Shown here in pieces: positions 1-5,714 of a stretch of 7,161 nt of DNA (its first letter is position 1; every line of letters starts with the position of its first letter). Made by a program: the position numbers and the translations under genes. Source of the DNA: Flavobacteriales bacterium UBA5869 (GTDB lineage Bacteria > Bacteroidota > Bacteroidia > Flavobacteriales_D > Crocinitomicaceae); NCBI GenBank assembly GCA_002432565.1, contig DJFP01000250.1, forward strand, positions 1 through 7,161, in the 5' to 3' direction. The notes beneath the pieces are model-generated. The model was not told the DNA's origin and did not search any database. It was given only the letters and a program-made list of their open reading frames with translations.

Positions 1-245
1 AAGGGTTTTGAAACCAGTTCAGCCAACAGCCACGCTCCAAGCCAGCAGATCAGGGGAGTGATTAACGGAACGATTAGATCGCCCGACCAAACGATACCGG
101 GAAGATATTTTAAAGTTGCGGCAGGAAGCGCCACATAAATAATCCAGACATTGATCCCGTGATGACTTCCCTTTGCTAAAATACCTGATTTTCGAAGTAC
201 GAAGCCAGCCAGGAAACAAACTCCAATGAGGATAAAATTCGACAT
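1..245 (-). CDS. AEC (auxin efflux carrier) family transporter, N-terminal part, cut by window edge
   Basis: The minus strand reads from an ATG at 245 to the window edge without a stop, giving 81 complete codons. The peptide begins MSNFILIGVCFLAGFVLRKSG and continues through three hydrophobic segments at about residues 3-17, 32-48 and 57-76. The stretch WIIYVALPAATLKYL (about 34-48), with its conserved proline after a hydrophobic run, is typical of the second helix of AEC permeases, inner-membrane carriers with around ten helices that export small organic anions or other solutes. The substrate cannot be inferred. An in-frame TAA four codons upstream (255-257) makes ATG 245 the only ATG start. 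A longer reading in another frame over the same bases gives a non-hydrophobic peptide and is a shadow. The gene follows dxs on the same strand after 63 nt, so cotranscription is possible. The family call rests on pattern recognition from a fragment. Confidence 0.72.
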   Translation of the reverse strand, partial: MSNFILIGVCFLAGFVLRKSGILAKGSHHGINVWIIYVALPAATLKYLPGIVWSGDLIVPLITPLICWLGAWLLAELVSKP

Positions 246-249
246 GGCC

Positions 250-257
250 CAAAATTA
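250..257 (-). promoter_or_regulatory. Possible -7 promoter element for the AEC gene
   Basis: Read on the minus strand, these bases are TAATTTTG, a full match to the Bacteroidota -7 consensus TAnnTTTG. I see no TTG at the expected 17-23 nt upstream, so the -33 part is missing. If the element is used, transcription would start within a few bases of the ATG at 245, giving an essentially leaderless message. A chance match in AT-rich sequence is a real alternative. Confidence 0.25.
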
Positions 258-308
258 GAGCTTATCGATGAATCCGTAGGGAATAACTTGCTAAAAAGGT
301 ATAGTCAA

Positions 309-2267
309 TTAACCAGCTTCACTTCTAGAGGATTGCTCTTCTGAAGTCGAAATGTTTAGTAATTCTTTCACTTTTGCAGCAATCGATCCGGCATCAAAAC
401 CGCAGTCGATATGCAATTGTTCCGGTGTTCCATGATGGATGTATTTATCCGGAATTCCCAATCGAACAACTTGTGACCGGTAGTTATGATCTGCCATGAA
501 TTCTATGATAGCCGAACCAAATCCACCCATGATACAACCGTCCTCAACAGTAATGACTTTATCGAATTTGGTAAACACTTCGTGCAATAAGGTTTCATCC
601 AATGGTTTGGCAAAGCGCATGTCGTAATGTGCCACAGAAGCACCGGTTTCCTTCAGGGATTGAATGGCTTCCTGGGCAAAATTCCCCACATGACCAATAG
701 TTACCAATGCGATATCTTCTCCGTTGCTTACTTTTCGTCCTTTCCCGATAGGAATTGCTTTCATCGGAGTTTTCCATTCGGTCATAACCCCGTTCCCACG
801 TGGATAACGAATAGAGAATGGTCCGTGATTTTCAGCCTGGGCAGTAAACATCAGGTTTCTCAATTCTGCTTCATTCATCGGAGCCGAAACGATCATATTC
901 GGAATGCTGCGCATGTAAGCGATATCGTATGCTCCGTGATGTGTTGCTCCGTCCGGTCCGACCAATCCACCGCGGTCCAAACAAAACACCACAGGAAGAT
1001 TTTGCAGAGCCACATCGTGCAATACCTGGTCATAGGCACGCTGCATAAATGAAGAGTAAATATTACAGAATGGAATCAATCCCTGTGTAGCCAAACCTGC
1101 TGAAAACGTAACGGCATGCTGTTCGGCAATTCCCACATCAAATGCACGGTCCGGCATGGCATCCATCATGAATGTCAATGAACAGCCGGTAGGCATGGCG
1201 GGAGTGATCCCCACGATCTTTTCGTTTTGTTCGGCCAATTCCACGATTGTATGCCCGAATACATCCTGGTATTTCGGAGGCTGTGGAGATTTCGGGACAA
1301 CTTTAACGATTTCACCGGTTTCTTTATTGAAAATTCCCGGTGCGTGCCATTTGGTAGGATCTCCTTCTTCTGAAAATTTATACCCGGCTCCTTTTCGCGT
1401 GATGCAGTGCAGGATTTTCGGTCCCGGGATATCTTTCAAGTCTTCGAGTACTTTCGCCAAACCAATGGTATCGTGTCCGTCTACCGGACCGAAATAACGA
1501 AAGTTCAGGGATTCAAATAAGTTACTCTGTTTCAGGATCGACCCTTTCAAAGCTCCGGATATCTTCGAAACGATGGATTGTGCATCCGGTCCGAATTTAC
1601 TCACCTTTCCAAGCAGCTTCCACACCTCATCTTTTACTTTATTATAAGTGTGAGAAGTCGTGATATCCGTCAAATATTCTTTCAAGGCACCCACATTCGG
1701 GTCGATAGACATGCAGTTGTCGTTCAAAACCACCAGTAAATCGGCGTCTTTCTCAAAACCGGCATGATTCATTCCTTCAAACGCCATTCCGGCAGTCATA
1801 GCCCCATCACCGATCACAGCAATGTGGTGGCGGTTCTTTTCTCCCTTGTAACGGCTCGCAACGGCCATTCCCAAAGCAGCAGAAATGGACGTAGATGAAT
1901 GACCTACACCAAAAGTGTCGTATTCGCTCTCGGAGCGCTTGGGGAATCCGGAGATCCCGCCTTTTGTACGGTTTGTATGGAAAACATCCCGACGGCCTGT
2001 TAAGATCTTGTGACCGTAAGCCTGGTGGCCAACGTCCCAAACCAATTGATCGTAGGGAGTATTGAATACATAATGAAGTGCCACTGTCAATTCCACCACT
2101 CCCAAACTGGCCCCAAAATGCGAGTTCCCGATTTCGGAAATGACATCAATAATGTACTGACGTACTTCATCTGCAACCTGCGGCAGTTGATCCACAGTCA
2201 TTTTATCCCTCAAATCCTGTGGGATAATGATTTGTTCCAATAAAGGGCCTGCTTTATAAGGATGCAT
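309..2267 (-). CDS. dxs: 1-deoxy-D-xylulose-5-phosphate synthase
   Basis: This enzyme condenses pyruvate and glyceraldehyde 3-phosphate to 1-deoxy-D-xylulose 5-phosphate with release of CO2. It uses thiamine diphosphate (ThDP) and Mg2+ in the cytoplasm, and is the first step of the MEP pathway to isopentenyl diphosphate. Numbered from the ATG at 2267 (652 aa; E. coli has 620), the N-terminal domain shows FGASLGVVELTVALH with His50, VGHQAYGHKILTGR at about 80-93, GVGHSSTSISAALG at about 120-133, and the ThDP/Mg motif GDGAMTAG (153-160) ending in NDN (182-184). The middle domain carries VGIAEQHAVT with catalytic Glu382, YSSFMQRAYDQ (404-414) and DRGGLVGPDGATHHG (431-445), followed by YPRGNG (488-493). 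The C-terminal domain continues to the end with a short Ser/Glu-rich tail. All key residues are present. A TTG at 2288 would add seven residues but lies inside the promoter -7 element, so ATG 2267 is preferred. The gene is complete. Confidence 0.97.
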   Translation of the reverse strand: MHPYKAGPLLEQIIIPQDLRDKMTVDQLPQVADEVRQYIIDVISEIGNSHFGASLGVVELTVALHYVFNTPYDQLVWDVGHQAYGHKILTGRRDVFHTNRTKGGISGFPKRSESEYDTFGVGHSSTSISAALGMAVASRYKGEKNRHHIAVIGDGAMTAGMAFEGMNHAGFEKDADLLVVLNDNCMSIDPNVGALKEYLTDITTSHTYNKVKDEVWKLLGKVSKFGPDAQSIVSKISGALKGSILKQSNLFESLNFRYFGPVDGHDTIGLAKVLEDLKDIPGPKILHCITRKGAGYKFSEEGDPTKWHAPGIFNKETGEIVKVVPKSPQPPKYQDVFGHTIVELAEQNEKIVGITPAMPTGCSLTFMMDAMPDRAFDVGIAEQHAVTFSAGLATQGLIPFCNIYSSFMQRAYDQVLHDVALQNLPVVFCLDRGGLVGPDGATHHGAYDIAYMRSIPNMIVSAPMNEAELRNLMFTAQAENHGPFSIRYPRGNGVMTEWKTPMKAIPIGKGRKVSNGEDIALVTIGHVGNFAQEAIQSLKETGASVAHYDMRFAKPLDETLLHEVFTKFDKVITVEDGCIMGGFGSAIIEFMADHNYRSQVVRLGIPDKYIHHGTPEQLHIDCGFDAGSIAAKVKELLNISTSEEQSSRSEAG

Positions 2268-2285
2268 AAAATCAGTATTCAACTG

Positions 2286-2317
2286 CAAAGTTAAGCCTTC
2301 ACAAGTTGGTTAACAAA
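2286..2317 (-). promoter_or_regulatory. Promoter of dxs (Bacteroidota -33/-7 type)
   Basis: On the minus strand TTTG (2317-2314) is followed after exactly 20 nt by TAACTTTG (2293-2286), a full match to TAnnTTTG with spacing inside the known 17-23 nt range for Bacteroidota sigma-A promoters. Transcription should start near 2279-2281, leaving a leader of only about 12-14 nt before the ATG at 2267. The element sits in the 170-nt gap between dxs and the gene before it, which supports independent transcription of dxs. It also rules against a TTG start at 2288, which would lie upstream of the transcript start. Confidence 0.65.
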
Positions 2318-2437
2318 CAAACTGCGGGTTTATTTTGCGTTGATTTGAATTTAACGATTTTTCCGAAAATAATGGTGCCGAAAGTTTATTTAAATACCCA
2401 TCGAACCATCATTCTGTTTCTCATTTTCGCTCTGTTC

Positions 2438-3472
2438 TTAAACCATATCCCAGCCCGCCACGAAAATAGGCTTGGAGCGCAATTCATCCATTTTGAGCGG
2501 ATTTTTGCGCAAAACAACCACATCTACAATCGGCTGCGGAGTCATTTTATGGAACAAACCCCAGTCAACGTATTGTCGGGTTTCACGCCAAAGCGCATCT
2601 CTGCGGTCAACAAACCAAAGCATCATATTGACTTTTTCTGCTGCTAAAATCCCTTCCAGCAGGGCAGATAAAACACCCGGATCGTTGTCCTTGACCCAAA
2701 GGGATTCCGGGACCAGGAAACTATGATGTTTGGGTTTGACAATGCGTCTGATTCCAGGAGTAATGGTAATCAATTTGGTGAAAATTCCACCCAGCATCCC
2801 CGGCAGGCGTTCAATCACCCAATTGGCTTTGGTTACTTTTACAAAGCCTATAATTTCTCCTGATTGATTGAAGTAACCGTAAAAAGGACCTTTCTTGGCA
2901 TGATGTTCCACAAAATAAGCATGTGAACCGGAAATTTTTTCCAGGTAGGCATTGATATCCTCTTCCGATTCTATGAGTTTAACATGTGCAACTGAACGTG
3001 GCTTTGTACGACTGAAAGACTGGGTGATCAACTGTGCTTCCGTACGGAACCCAAATTGTTCGGACATCCACTTACTGCGGTCGTTTGCTGGATCGATGTA
3101 AGCATAAAAGGCATCCGGAGCATCCCCCAGTTTGCCTTCAAATACCTCATCAAAAAAACTCGCCATCTCCATTTTCAAACGTGAATTGCTTTTAGGTACG
3201 CGATTGACATTTTTAGATGCCTGTTTCTGGTTTGCAAAAGCAAAATAACGCACGTACCATTGTTTTCCACGATCACACAAAGTCAGGTTTCCCTGTACTT
3301 TCCCATCCCGTTCCAGGGAAATGAACAAAGGATTATCCGCTTCTAAAATACGTGTCGGTGTATCCAAATGCTTGTAACGTGCACCGTTTGTACCCAATGT
3401 GGTCTGGGTTAACAAATCAATTAAAGCGGGCGATGCTTCTCTGCGGATTGTATACCTGTTCGAAAGTCCCAT
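2438..3472 (-). CDS. Uncharacterised protein, probable tandem GNAT-fold (acyltransferase-like)
   Basis: A complete 344-aa soluble protein with no signal peptide or membrane segment. I do not recognise a named family. Two halves share a GNAT-like pattern. In the first, a strand pair ISLERDGKVQGNLTL (51-65) is followed by FYAYIDPANDRSKWMSEQFGFR (122-143; quoted as FYAYIDPAND, RSKWMSEQFGFR). In the second, GYFNQSGEIIGFVKV (199-213) is followed by MMLWFVDRRD (283-292), ALWRETRQYVDWGLF (293-307). Each half thus has a 'G.(I/V).G' beta turn, then a strand ending in an aspartate, then a helix leading to 'GF' or 'GL', as in the late beta4-beta5 part of N-acetyltransferases. The acyl-CoA loop (R/Q-x-x-G-x-G/A) is not evident in either half, so catalytic activity is uncertain. 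The ATG at 3472 directly abuts the second of two tandem TAA stops ending the preceding yqhD-like gene, which indicates translational coupling and a linked role. Confidence 0.6.
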   Translation of the reverse strand: MGLSNRYTIRREASPALIDLLTQTTLGTNGARYKHLDTPTRILEADNPLFISLERDGKVQGNLTLCDRGKQWYVRYFAFANQKQASKNVNRVPKSNSRLKMEMASFFDEVFEGKLGDAPDAFYAYIDPANDRSKWMSEQFGFRTEAQLITQSFSRTKPRSVAHVKLIESEEDINAYLEKISGSHAYFVEHHAKKGPFYGYFNQSGEIIGFVKVTKANWVIERLPGMLGGIFTKLITITPGIRRIVKPKHHSFLVPESLWVKDNDPGVLSALLEGILAAEKVNMMLWFVDRRDALWRETRQYVDWGLFHKMTPQPIVDVVVLRKNPLKMDELRSKPIFVAGWDMV

Positions 3473-3475
3473 TTA

Positions 3476-4645
3476 TTAAATAGCCTGGTTAACGATATAC
3501 TCTGCTTCCTTTGGAGTAAGGTCTTTATTTTCTCCTAATCCCATCCAACCGCGCTGTACAAAACGATCGTGAACGATCTTTCCGGTATCGTGGTAATCGG
3601 AAGTATATTCCGAAATCCGTGTTTTAACGCTCAATTTATGGAAGAATTCTTCTGTTTTGGCAATTGCTTTGCGGGCAACCTGGTCATCTGATCCTTCCAG
3701 TTTCCAAACACGCTTACCATATTGTGCCAATTTTGCCCTTTTGCTCTCGAATTTTACCTCATATAATCTCGGAGCAATGATAGCTAATGTCTGTGCATGA
3801 TCGATTCCGTGTAAAGCTGTCAACTCATGACCGATCATATGTGTTGCCCAATCAGTGGTAACCCCACAGCGCAATACTCCGTTTAACGCCTGGTTTGCAG
3901 ACCACATCAGGGTCGCAGCAAGCTCATAATCCGCCGGATTTTCCAATACCTTCTCCCCGATCTCGATCAGGGTAGAAAGAATCCCTTCCGCATAACGTTC
4001 CTGCAATAAATTCTCTCCTTTGAAAGTGAGGTATTGCTCCATGGTATGCGTATAGGCATCAATGACACCGTTCGCAATTTGGCGTTTTGGCAAAGTTGCC
4101 ACAAAAGTCGGGTCCAATAAGGCAAACTTCGGGAAGAACAATGGTCCGCCCATCGTTCTTTTCTCTTTCAATTCCGACCGGCTGATTACCGCCCCGGAGT
4201 TCGATTCCGATCCTGTTGCAGGAATAGTCAGGATACACCCGAAAGGAACTGCAGAACTGAACGTACATCCGGGAACCTGGGTCAATACATCCCATGGATC
4301 TCCGGCATAATTCACCGCACCTGAAATAAACTTCGCTCCGTCAATGACAGATCCACCGCCAACTGCAAGCATGTACCCGATTTGATGCTCACGGATATAT
4401 TCGACTGCTTTCATTAAGGTCGTAAACTCAGGATTTGCCTCAATTCCTTTAAAAAAATGCAGTTCCAAATCTGTCAGTTCCGTTTTCAGTTTGTCCAGAA
4501 ATCCGGACCTTTCAATGGAACCTCCACCGTATAAAATGATCACTTTTCCATCAGCTGCCTGGGCTTTGAGCAATTGAGAGATCCGGGGTAGCTGATCCTT
4601 ACCAAATACGATGGTCGTTGGAGTTGTAATTTCAAAGTTGTTCAT
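3476..4645 (-). CDS. yqhD: YqhD-type iron-containing alcohol dehydrogenase / NADPH-dependent aldehyde reductase
   Basis: A 389-aa cytoplasmic enzyme of the group III metal-dependent alcohol dehydrogenases, matching E. coli YqhD (387 aa) from end to end, starting with the same MNNF and the TPT-x(3)-FGK segment. The N-terminal dinucleotide-binding half has YGGGS (39-43) and AVGGGSVIDG (94-103), then PATGSESN (142-149). The C-terminal helical half supplies the metal ligands: Asp196 and His200 in NGVIDAYTH, His269 in DWATHMIGHELTALHG and His283 in GIDHAQT, in register with Asp194, His198, His267 and His281 of YqhD. YqhD reduces short-chain and lipid-peroxidation-derived aldehydes with NADPH. The serine in the GGGS turn near residue 43 fits NADP(H) preference. 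The ATG at 4645 is followed by the family's usual N-terminus. The gene ends in TAATAA and is coupled to the next gene. Physiological substrate is inferred from the family only. Confidence 0.93.
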   Translation of the reverse strand: MNNFEITTPTTIVFGKDQLPRISQLLKAQAADGKVIILYGGGSIERSGFLDKLKTELTDLELHFFKGIEANPEFTTLMKAVEYIREHQIGYMLAVGGGSVIDGAKFISGAVNYAGDPWDVLTQVPGCTFSSAVPFGCILTIPATGSESNSGAVISRSELKEKRTMGGPLFFPKFALLDPTFVATLPKRQIANGVIDAYTHTMEQYLTFKGENLLQERYAEGILSTLIEIGEKVLENPADYELAATLMWSANQALNGVLRCGVTTDWATHMIGHELTALHGIDHAQTLAIIAPRLYEVKFESKRAKLAQYGKRVWKLEGSDDQVARKAIAKTEEFFHKLSVKTRISEYTSDYHDTGKIVHDRFVQRGWMGLGENKDLTPKEAEYIVNQAI

Positions 4646-4660
4646 ACAAACTGCTCTTTC

Positions 4661-4710
4661 TAAAATTAAGGACTGTAAAGATATGAAAACAACAACTAAT
4701 TTAAATCAAA
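4661..4710 (-). promoter_or_regulatory. Candidate promoter(s) of the yqhD-like gene
   Basis: Two overlapping weak candidates occur on the minus strand. One is TTTG (4710-4707) and, 23 nt on, TATCTTTA (4683-4676). The other is TTG (4692-4690) and, 21 nt on, TAATTTTA (4668-4661). Each -7 differs from TAnnTTTG only in the last base, and each spacing falls in the permitted range. A purine run AGAAAGAG lies about 8-15 nt before the ATG at 4645 and could help ribosome binding. Which candidate is used cannot be told from the sequence. Confidence 0.4.
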
Positions 4711-4837
4711 AAAACAGCGCTTTTTCATACGCAAACTTTCACCTGATCACAAACTAAATTCCAGCAGTTCATTCATCCATACGCCGGGAAAAAGGAAACA
4801 TCAAAATCACTCTGATAATCAGTGAAATAACTTTAGA

Positions 4838-4990
4838 TTAACTGAGTCGGAAAATTCTCCCAGTTCTTTGTGGTGTACCTTCTGAGAGCCCTGGAAAACG
4901 ACCTTCAAAGCCATCACCGAACCGGCAGCATTCGTTTTCAACCCGTAAATGCATTTTGAATTTTGGTTCCGATAGTTGTCGGAACGTCAT
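4838..4990 (-). CDS. Doubtful 50-codon open frame in a GC-richer island (possible remnant or dispersed repeat)
   Basis: On the minus strand an ATG at 4990 opens a 50-codon frame (beginning MTFRQLSEPKFKMHLRVENE, two Cys near residues 21-22, many Arg and Gly) that ends in TAA at 4838. A second minus-strand frame is open for 55 codons over 4986-4822 without an early ATG, containing CIYGLKTNAAGSVMALKVVF, which reads more like ordinary protein. A plus-strand frame of about 36 codons ends at about 4959. I hand-counted 49% G+C for 4838-4945 against 21% for 4986-5097. No family is recognised, and start signals are lacking. The segment could be a decayed gene fragment or a copy of a dispersed repeat rather than a working gene. 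Confidence 0.2.
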   Translation of the reverse strand: MTFRQLSEPKFKMHLRVENECCRFGDGFEGRFPGLSEGTPQRTGRIFRLS

Positions 4991-4999
4991 TTTGCATTT
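4947..4999. repeat. Nested inverted repeat (perfect hairpin with outer arms)
   Basis: The core is a perfect 7-bp inverted repeat, GTTCCGA (4966-4972) and TCGGAAC (4979-4985), around the 6-nt loop TAGTTG. An outer 7-bp pair, AAATGCA (4947-4953) and TGCATTT (4993-4999), encloses it, and the words CATTTTG and ATTTTG recur on both sides. Neither strand has a T run directly after the stem, so a Rho-independent terminator is unlikely, and no gene ends here. The form resembles short palindromic intergenic repeats found in many copies in some genomes, but copy number cannot be judged from one window. Confidence 0.6.
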
Positions 5000-5041
5000 T
5001 TATAACATTTTTTCTCACAACAATAGTTATGAATCAAAATT

Positions 5042-5053
5042 AACTAAGTAGTT
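5042..5053. promoter_or_regulatory. Upstream operator-like dyad of the tetR promoter
   Basis: AACTA-AG-TAGTT is a perfect 12-bp dyad centred at 5047.5. Its right half overlaps the first five bases of the -7 element (5049-5056), so a bound dimer would block RNA polymerase. It shares the frame TTAAC-N4-TAGTT with the second site, whose centre lies exactly 26 bp downstream. An extra TAGTTA half-site occurs at 5024-5029. TetR binding is inferred from position and symmetry. Confidence 0.5.
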
Positions 5054-5056
5054 TTG
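5049..5056 (+). promoter_or_regulatory. -7 promoter element of the tetR-tolC-emrA operon
   Basis: TAGTTTTG is a full match to the Bacteroidota -7 consensus TAnnTTTG. Transcription would start near 5061-5063, giving a leader of about 35 nt before the ATG at 5098. No TTG occurs 17-23 nt upstream, so the -33 element is poor, which suits a promoter that is weak or depends on the state of its regulator. It lies between and partly within the two operator-like dyads. Confidence 0.5.
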
Positions 5057-5062
5057 CAAAAA

Positions 5063-5084
5063 AGTTTAACCATTTAGTTAAACT
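5063..5084. promoter_or_regulatory. Downstream operator-like palindrome of the tetR promoter
   Basis: Perfect 8-bp arms AGTTTAAC (5063-5070) and GTTAAACT (5077-5084) flank the 6-nt centre CATTTA. The length and two-fold symmetry are typical of TetR-family operators. It lies at the predicted transcription start and ends 13 nt before the tetR ATG, the usual place for autorepression. This is the strongest palindrome in the window. Confidence 0.7.
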
Positions 5085-5097
5085 CAATAATTAAACT

Positions 5098-5703
5098 ATG
5101 GGATTAAAGGATTCAACAACGGAAGAAAAGATCTTAGAAGCTGCTAAGGATGTTTTTATGAAGTATGGACTTTATGGTGCAAGGATGCAGGACATTGCCG
5201 ATACTGCAGGGATCAACAAAGCATTGCTTCACTATTATTTCAGAAGTAAAGAGAAATTATTTGACGCCGTTTTCGACGGAGCACTGGAAAAGTATTTCTC
5301 ACAGATGAGAGTAATCGGGGATACATCGTTTCCTATCAAGGAGCGTTTGATGCAATATGTTGACAATATGTTCGAGTTTTTCAGCGAATACCCTCAAATG
5401 TCCATGTTTATCATCAAGGAGATTTCCATCAATCCGGAAATGTTCCACGAAAAAGTAAAACACATGAAGAACCAGCGGTCTTTGCTCATTCCAACCCTGG
5501 AAGCAGCTTTTGCAAATGGCGAAGCCAAATGGTTCGATCCCGTATTGTTTATGGTCAATTTGCATTCCATGTGCGCATACCCATTCCTGGCATCCCCGCT
5601 TTATAAAGTCATGCTGAAAAAACATGGCTATGACTGGGATGGTGATGCCAAAGACAAAATCAAACAATCCGTCAAAGATTTCATTTCCTTCAAATTTCAA
5701 TAA
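5098..5703 (+). CDS. TetR/AcrR-family transcriptional regulator
   Basis: A complete 201-aa protein of normal length for the family. The N-terminal DNA-binding domain covers about residues 8-55: a first helix EEKILEAAKDVFMKYG, then the helix-turn-helix MQDIADTAGINKALLHYYF (30-48), followed by the family-typical SKEKLFDAVF (50-59). The remaining helical C-terminal domain, about 60-201, is the variable ligand-binding and dimerisation part, so the inducer cannot be predicted. It starts the efflux operon, with tolC 11 nt downstream, and is divergent from the yqhD-like gene. Two dyads over and just after its promoter suggest that it represses itself and the exporter genes until a ligand releases it. 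The ATG at 5098 has no Shine-Dalgarno sequence, only AT-rich leader, as is usual in Bacteroidota. Confidence 0.93.
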   Translation: MGLKDSTTEEKILEAAKDVFMKYGLYGARMQDIADTAGINKALLHYYFRSKEKLFDAVFDGALEKYFSQMRVIGDTSFPIKERLMQYVDNMFEFFSEYPQMSMFIIKEISINPEMFHEKVKHMKNQRSLLIPTLEAAFANGEAKWFDPVLFMVNLHSMCAYPFLASPLYKVMLKKHGYDWDGDAKDKIKQSVKDFISFKFQ

Positions 5704-5714
5704 CACAAACAATT

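Larger units (their letters stand above)
4646..5097. other. 452-bp divergent intergenic region
   Basis: This gap lies between the starts of the yqhD-like gene (minus) and tetR (plus), so no gene ends here and no terminator is expected. It has three parts. Positions 4646-4837 are of intermediate base composition and carry the yqhD promoter candidates; apart from a short 11-bp dyad (CTGAT-A-ATCAG, 4812-4822) I see nothing else in them. Positions 4838-4985 are a GC-richer island with open frames and a hairpin. Positions 4986-5097 are very AT-rich and hold the tetR promoter and operator-like dyads. No tRNA or recognisable small RNA is seen. Confidence 0.7.

Noticed and set aside
19..252. A 77-codon minus-strand frame starting at a TTG at 252
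   Set aside because: It is rich in Arg, Ser and Cys with no family pattern, whereas the neighbouring frame from ATG 245 over the same bases encodes a clear multi-helix AEC transporter N-terminus.
627..1052. A 141-codon plus-strand frame
   Set aside because: It lies wholly antisense to the conserved C-terminal half of dxs and shows no protein family features.
2268..2288. Extended dxs start at the TTG at 2288
   Set aside because: The TTG lies inside the -7 promoter element, and the ATG at 2267 already precedes the conserved N-terminal segment YKAGPLL.
2387..2396. 10-bp palindrome TATTTAAATA between dxs and the GNAT-like gene
   Set aside because: An all-AT palindrome of this length is expected by chance in AT-rich intergenic DNA and it has no clear relation to the dxs promoter.
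2306..2647. A 113-codon plus-strand frame with a hydrophobic run
   Set aside because: Most of it is antisense to the 3' part of the GNAT-like gene and its start overlaps the dxs promoter; the hydrophobic run is short and the rest is featureless.
4966..4985. Rho-independent terminator at the perfect hairpin
   Set aside because: No run of T follows the stem directly on either strand and both flanking genes start, not end, towards this region.
5299..5712. A 137-codon minus-strand frame
   Set aside because: It is antisense to tetR, whose frame has a convincing helix-turn-helix and normal length.
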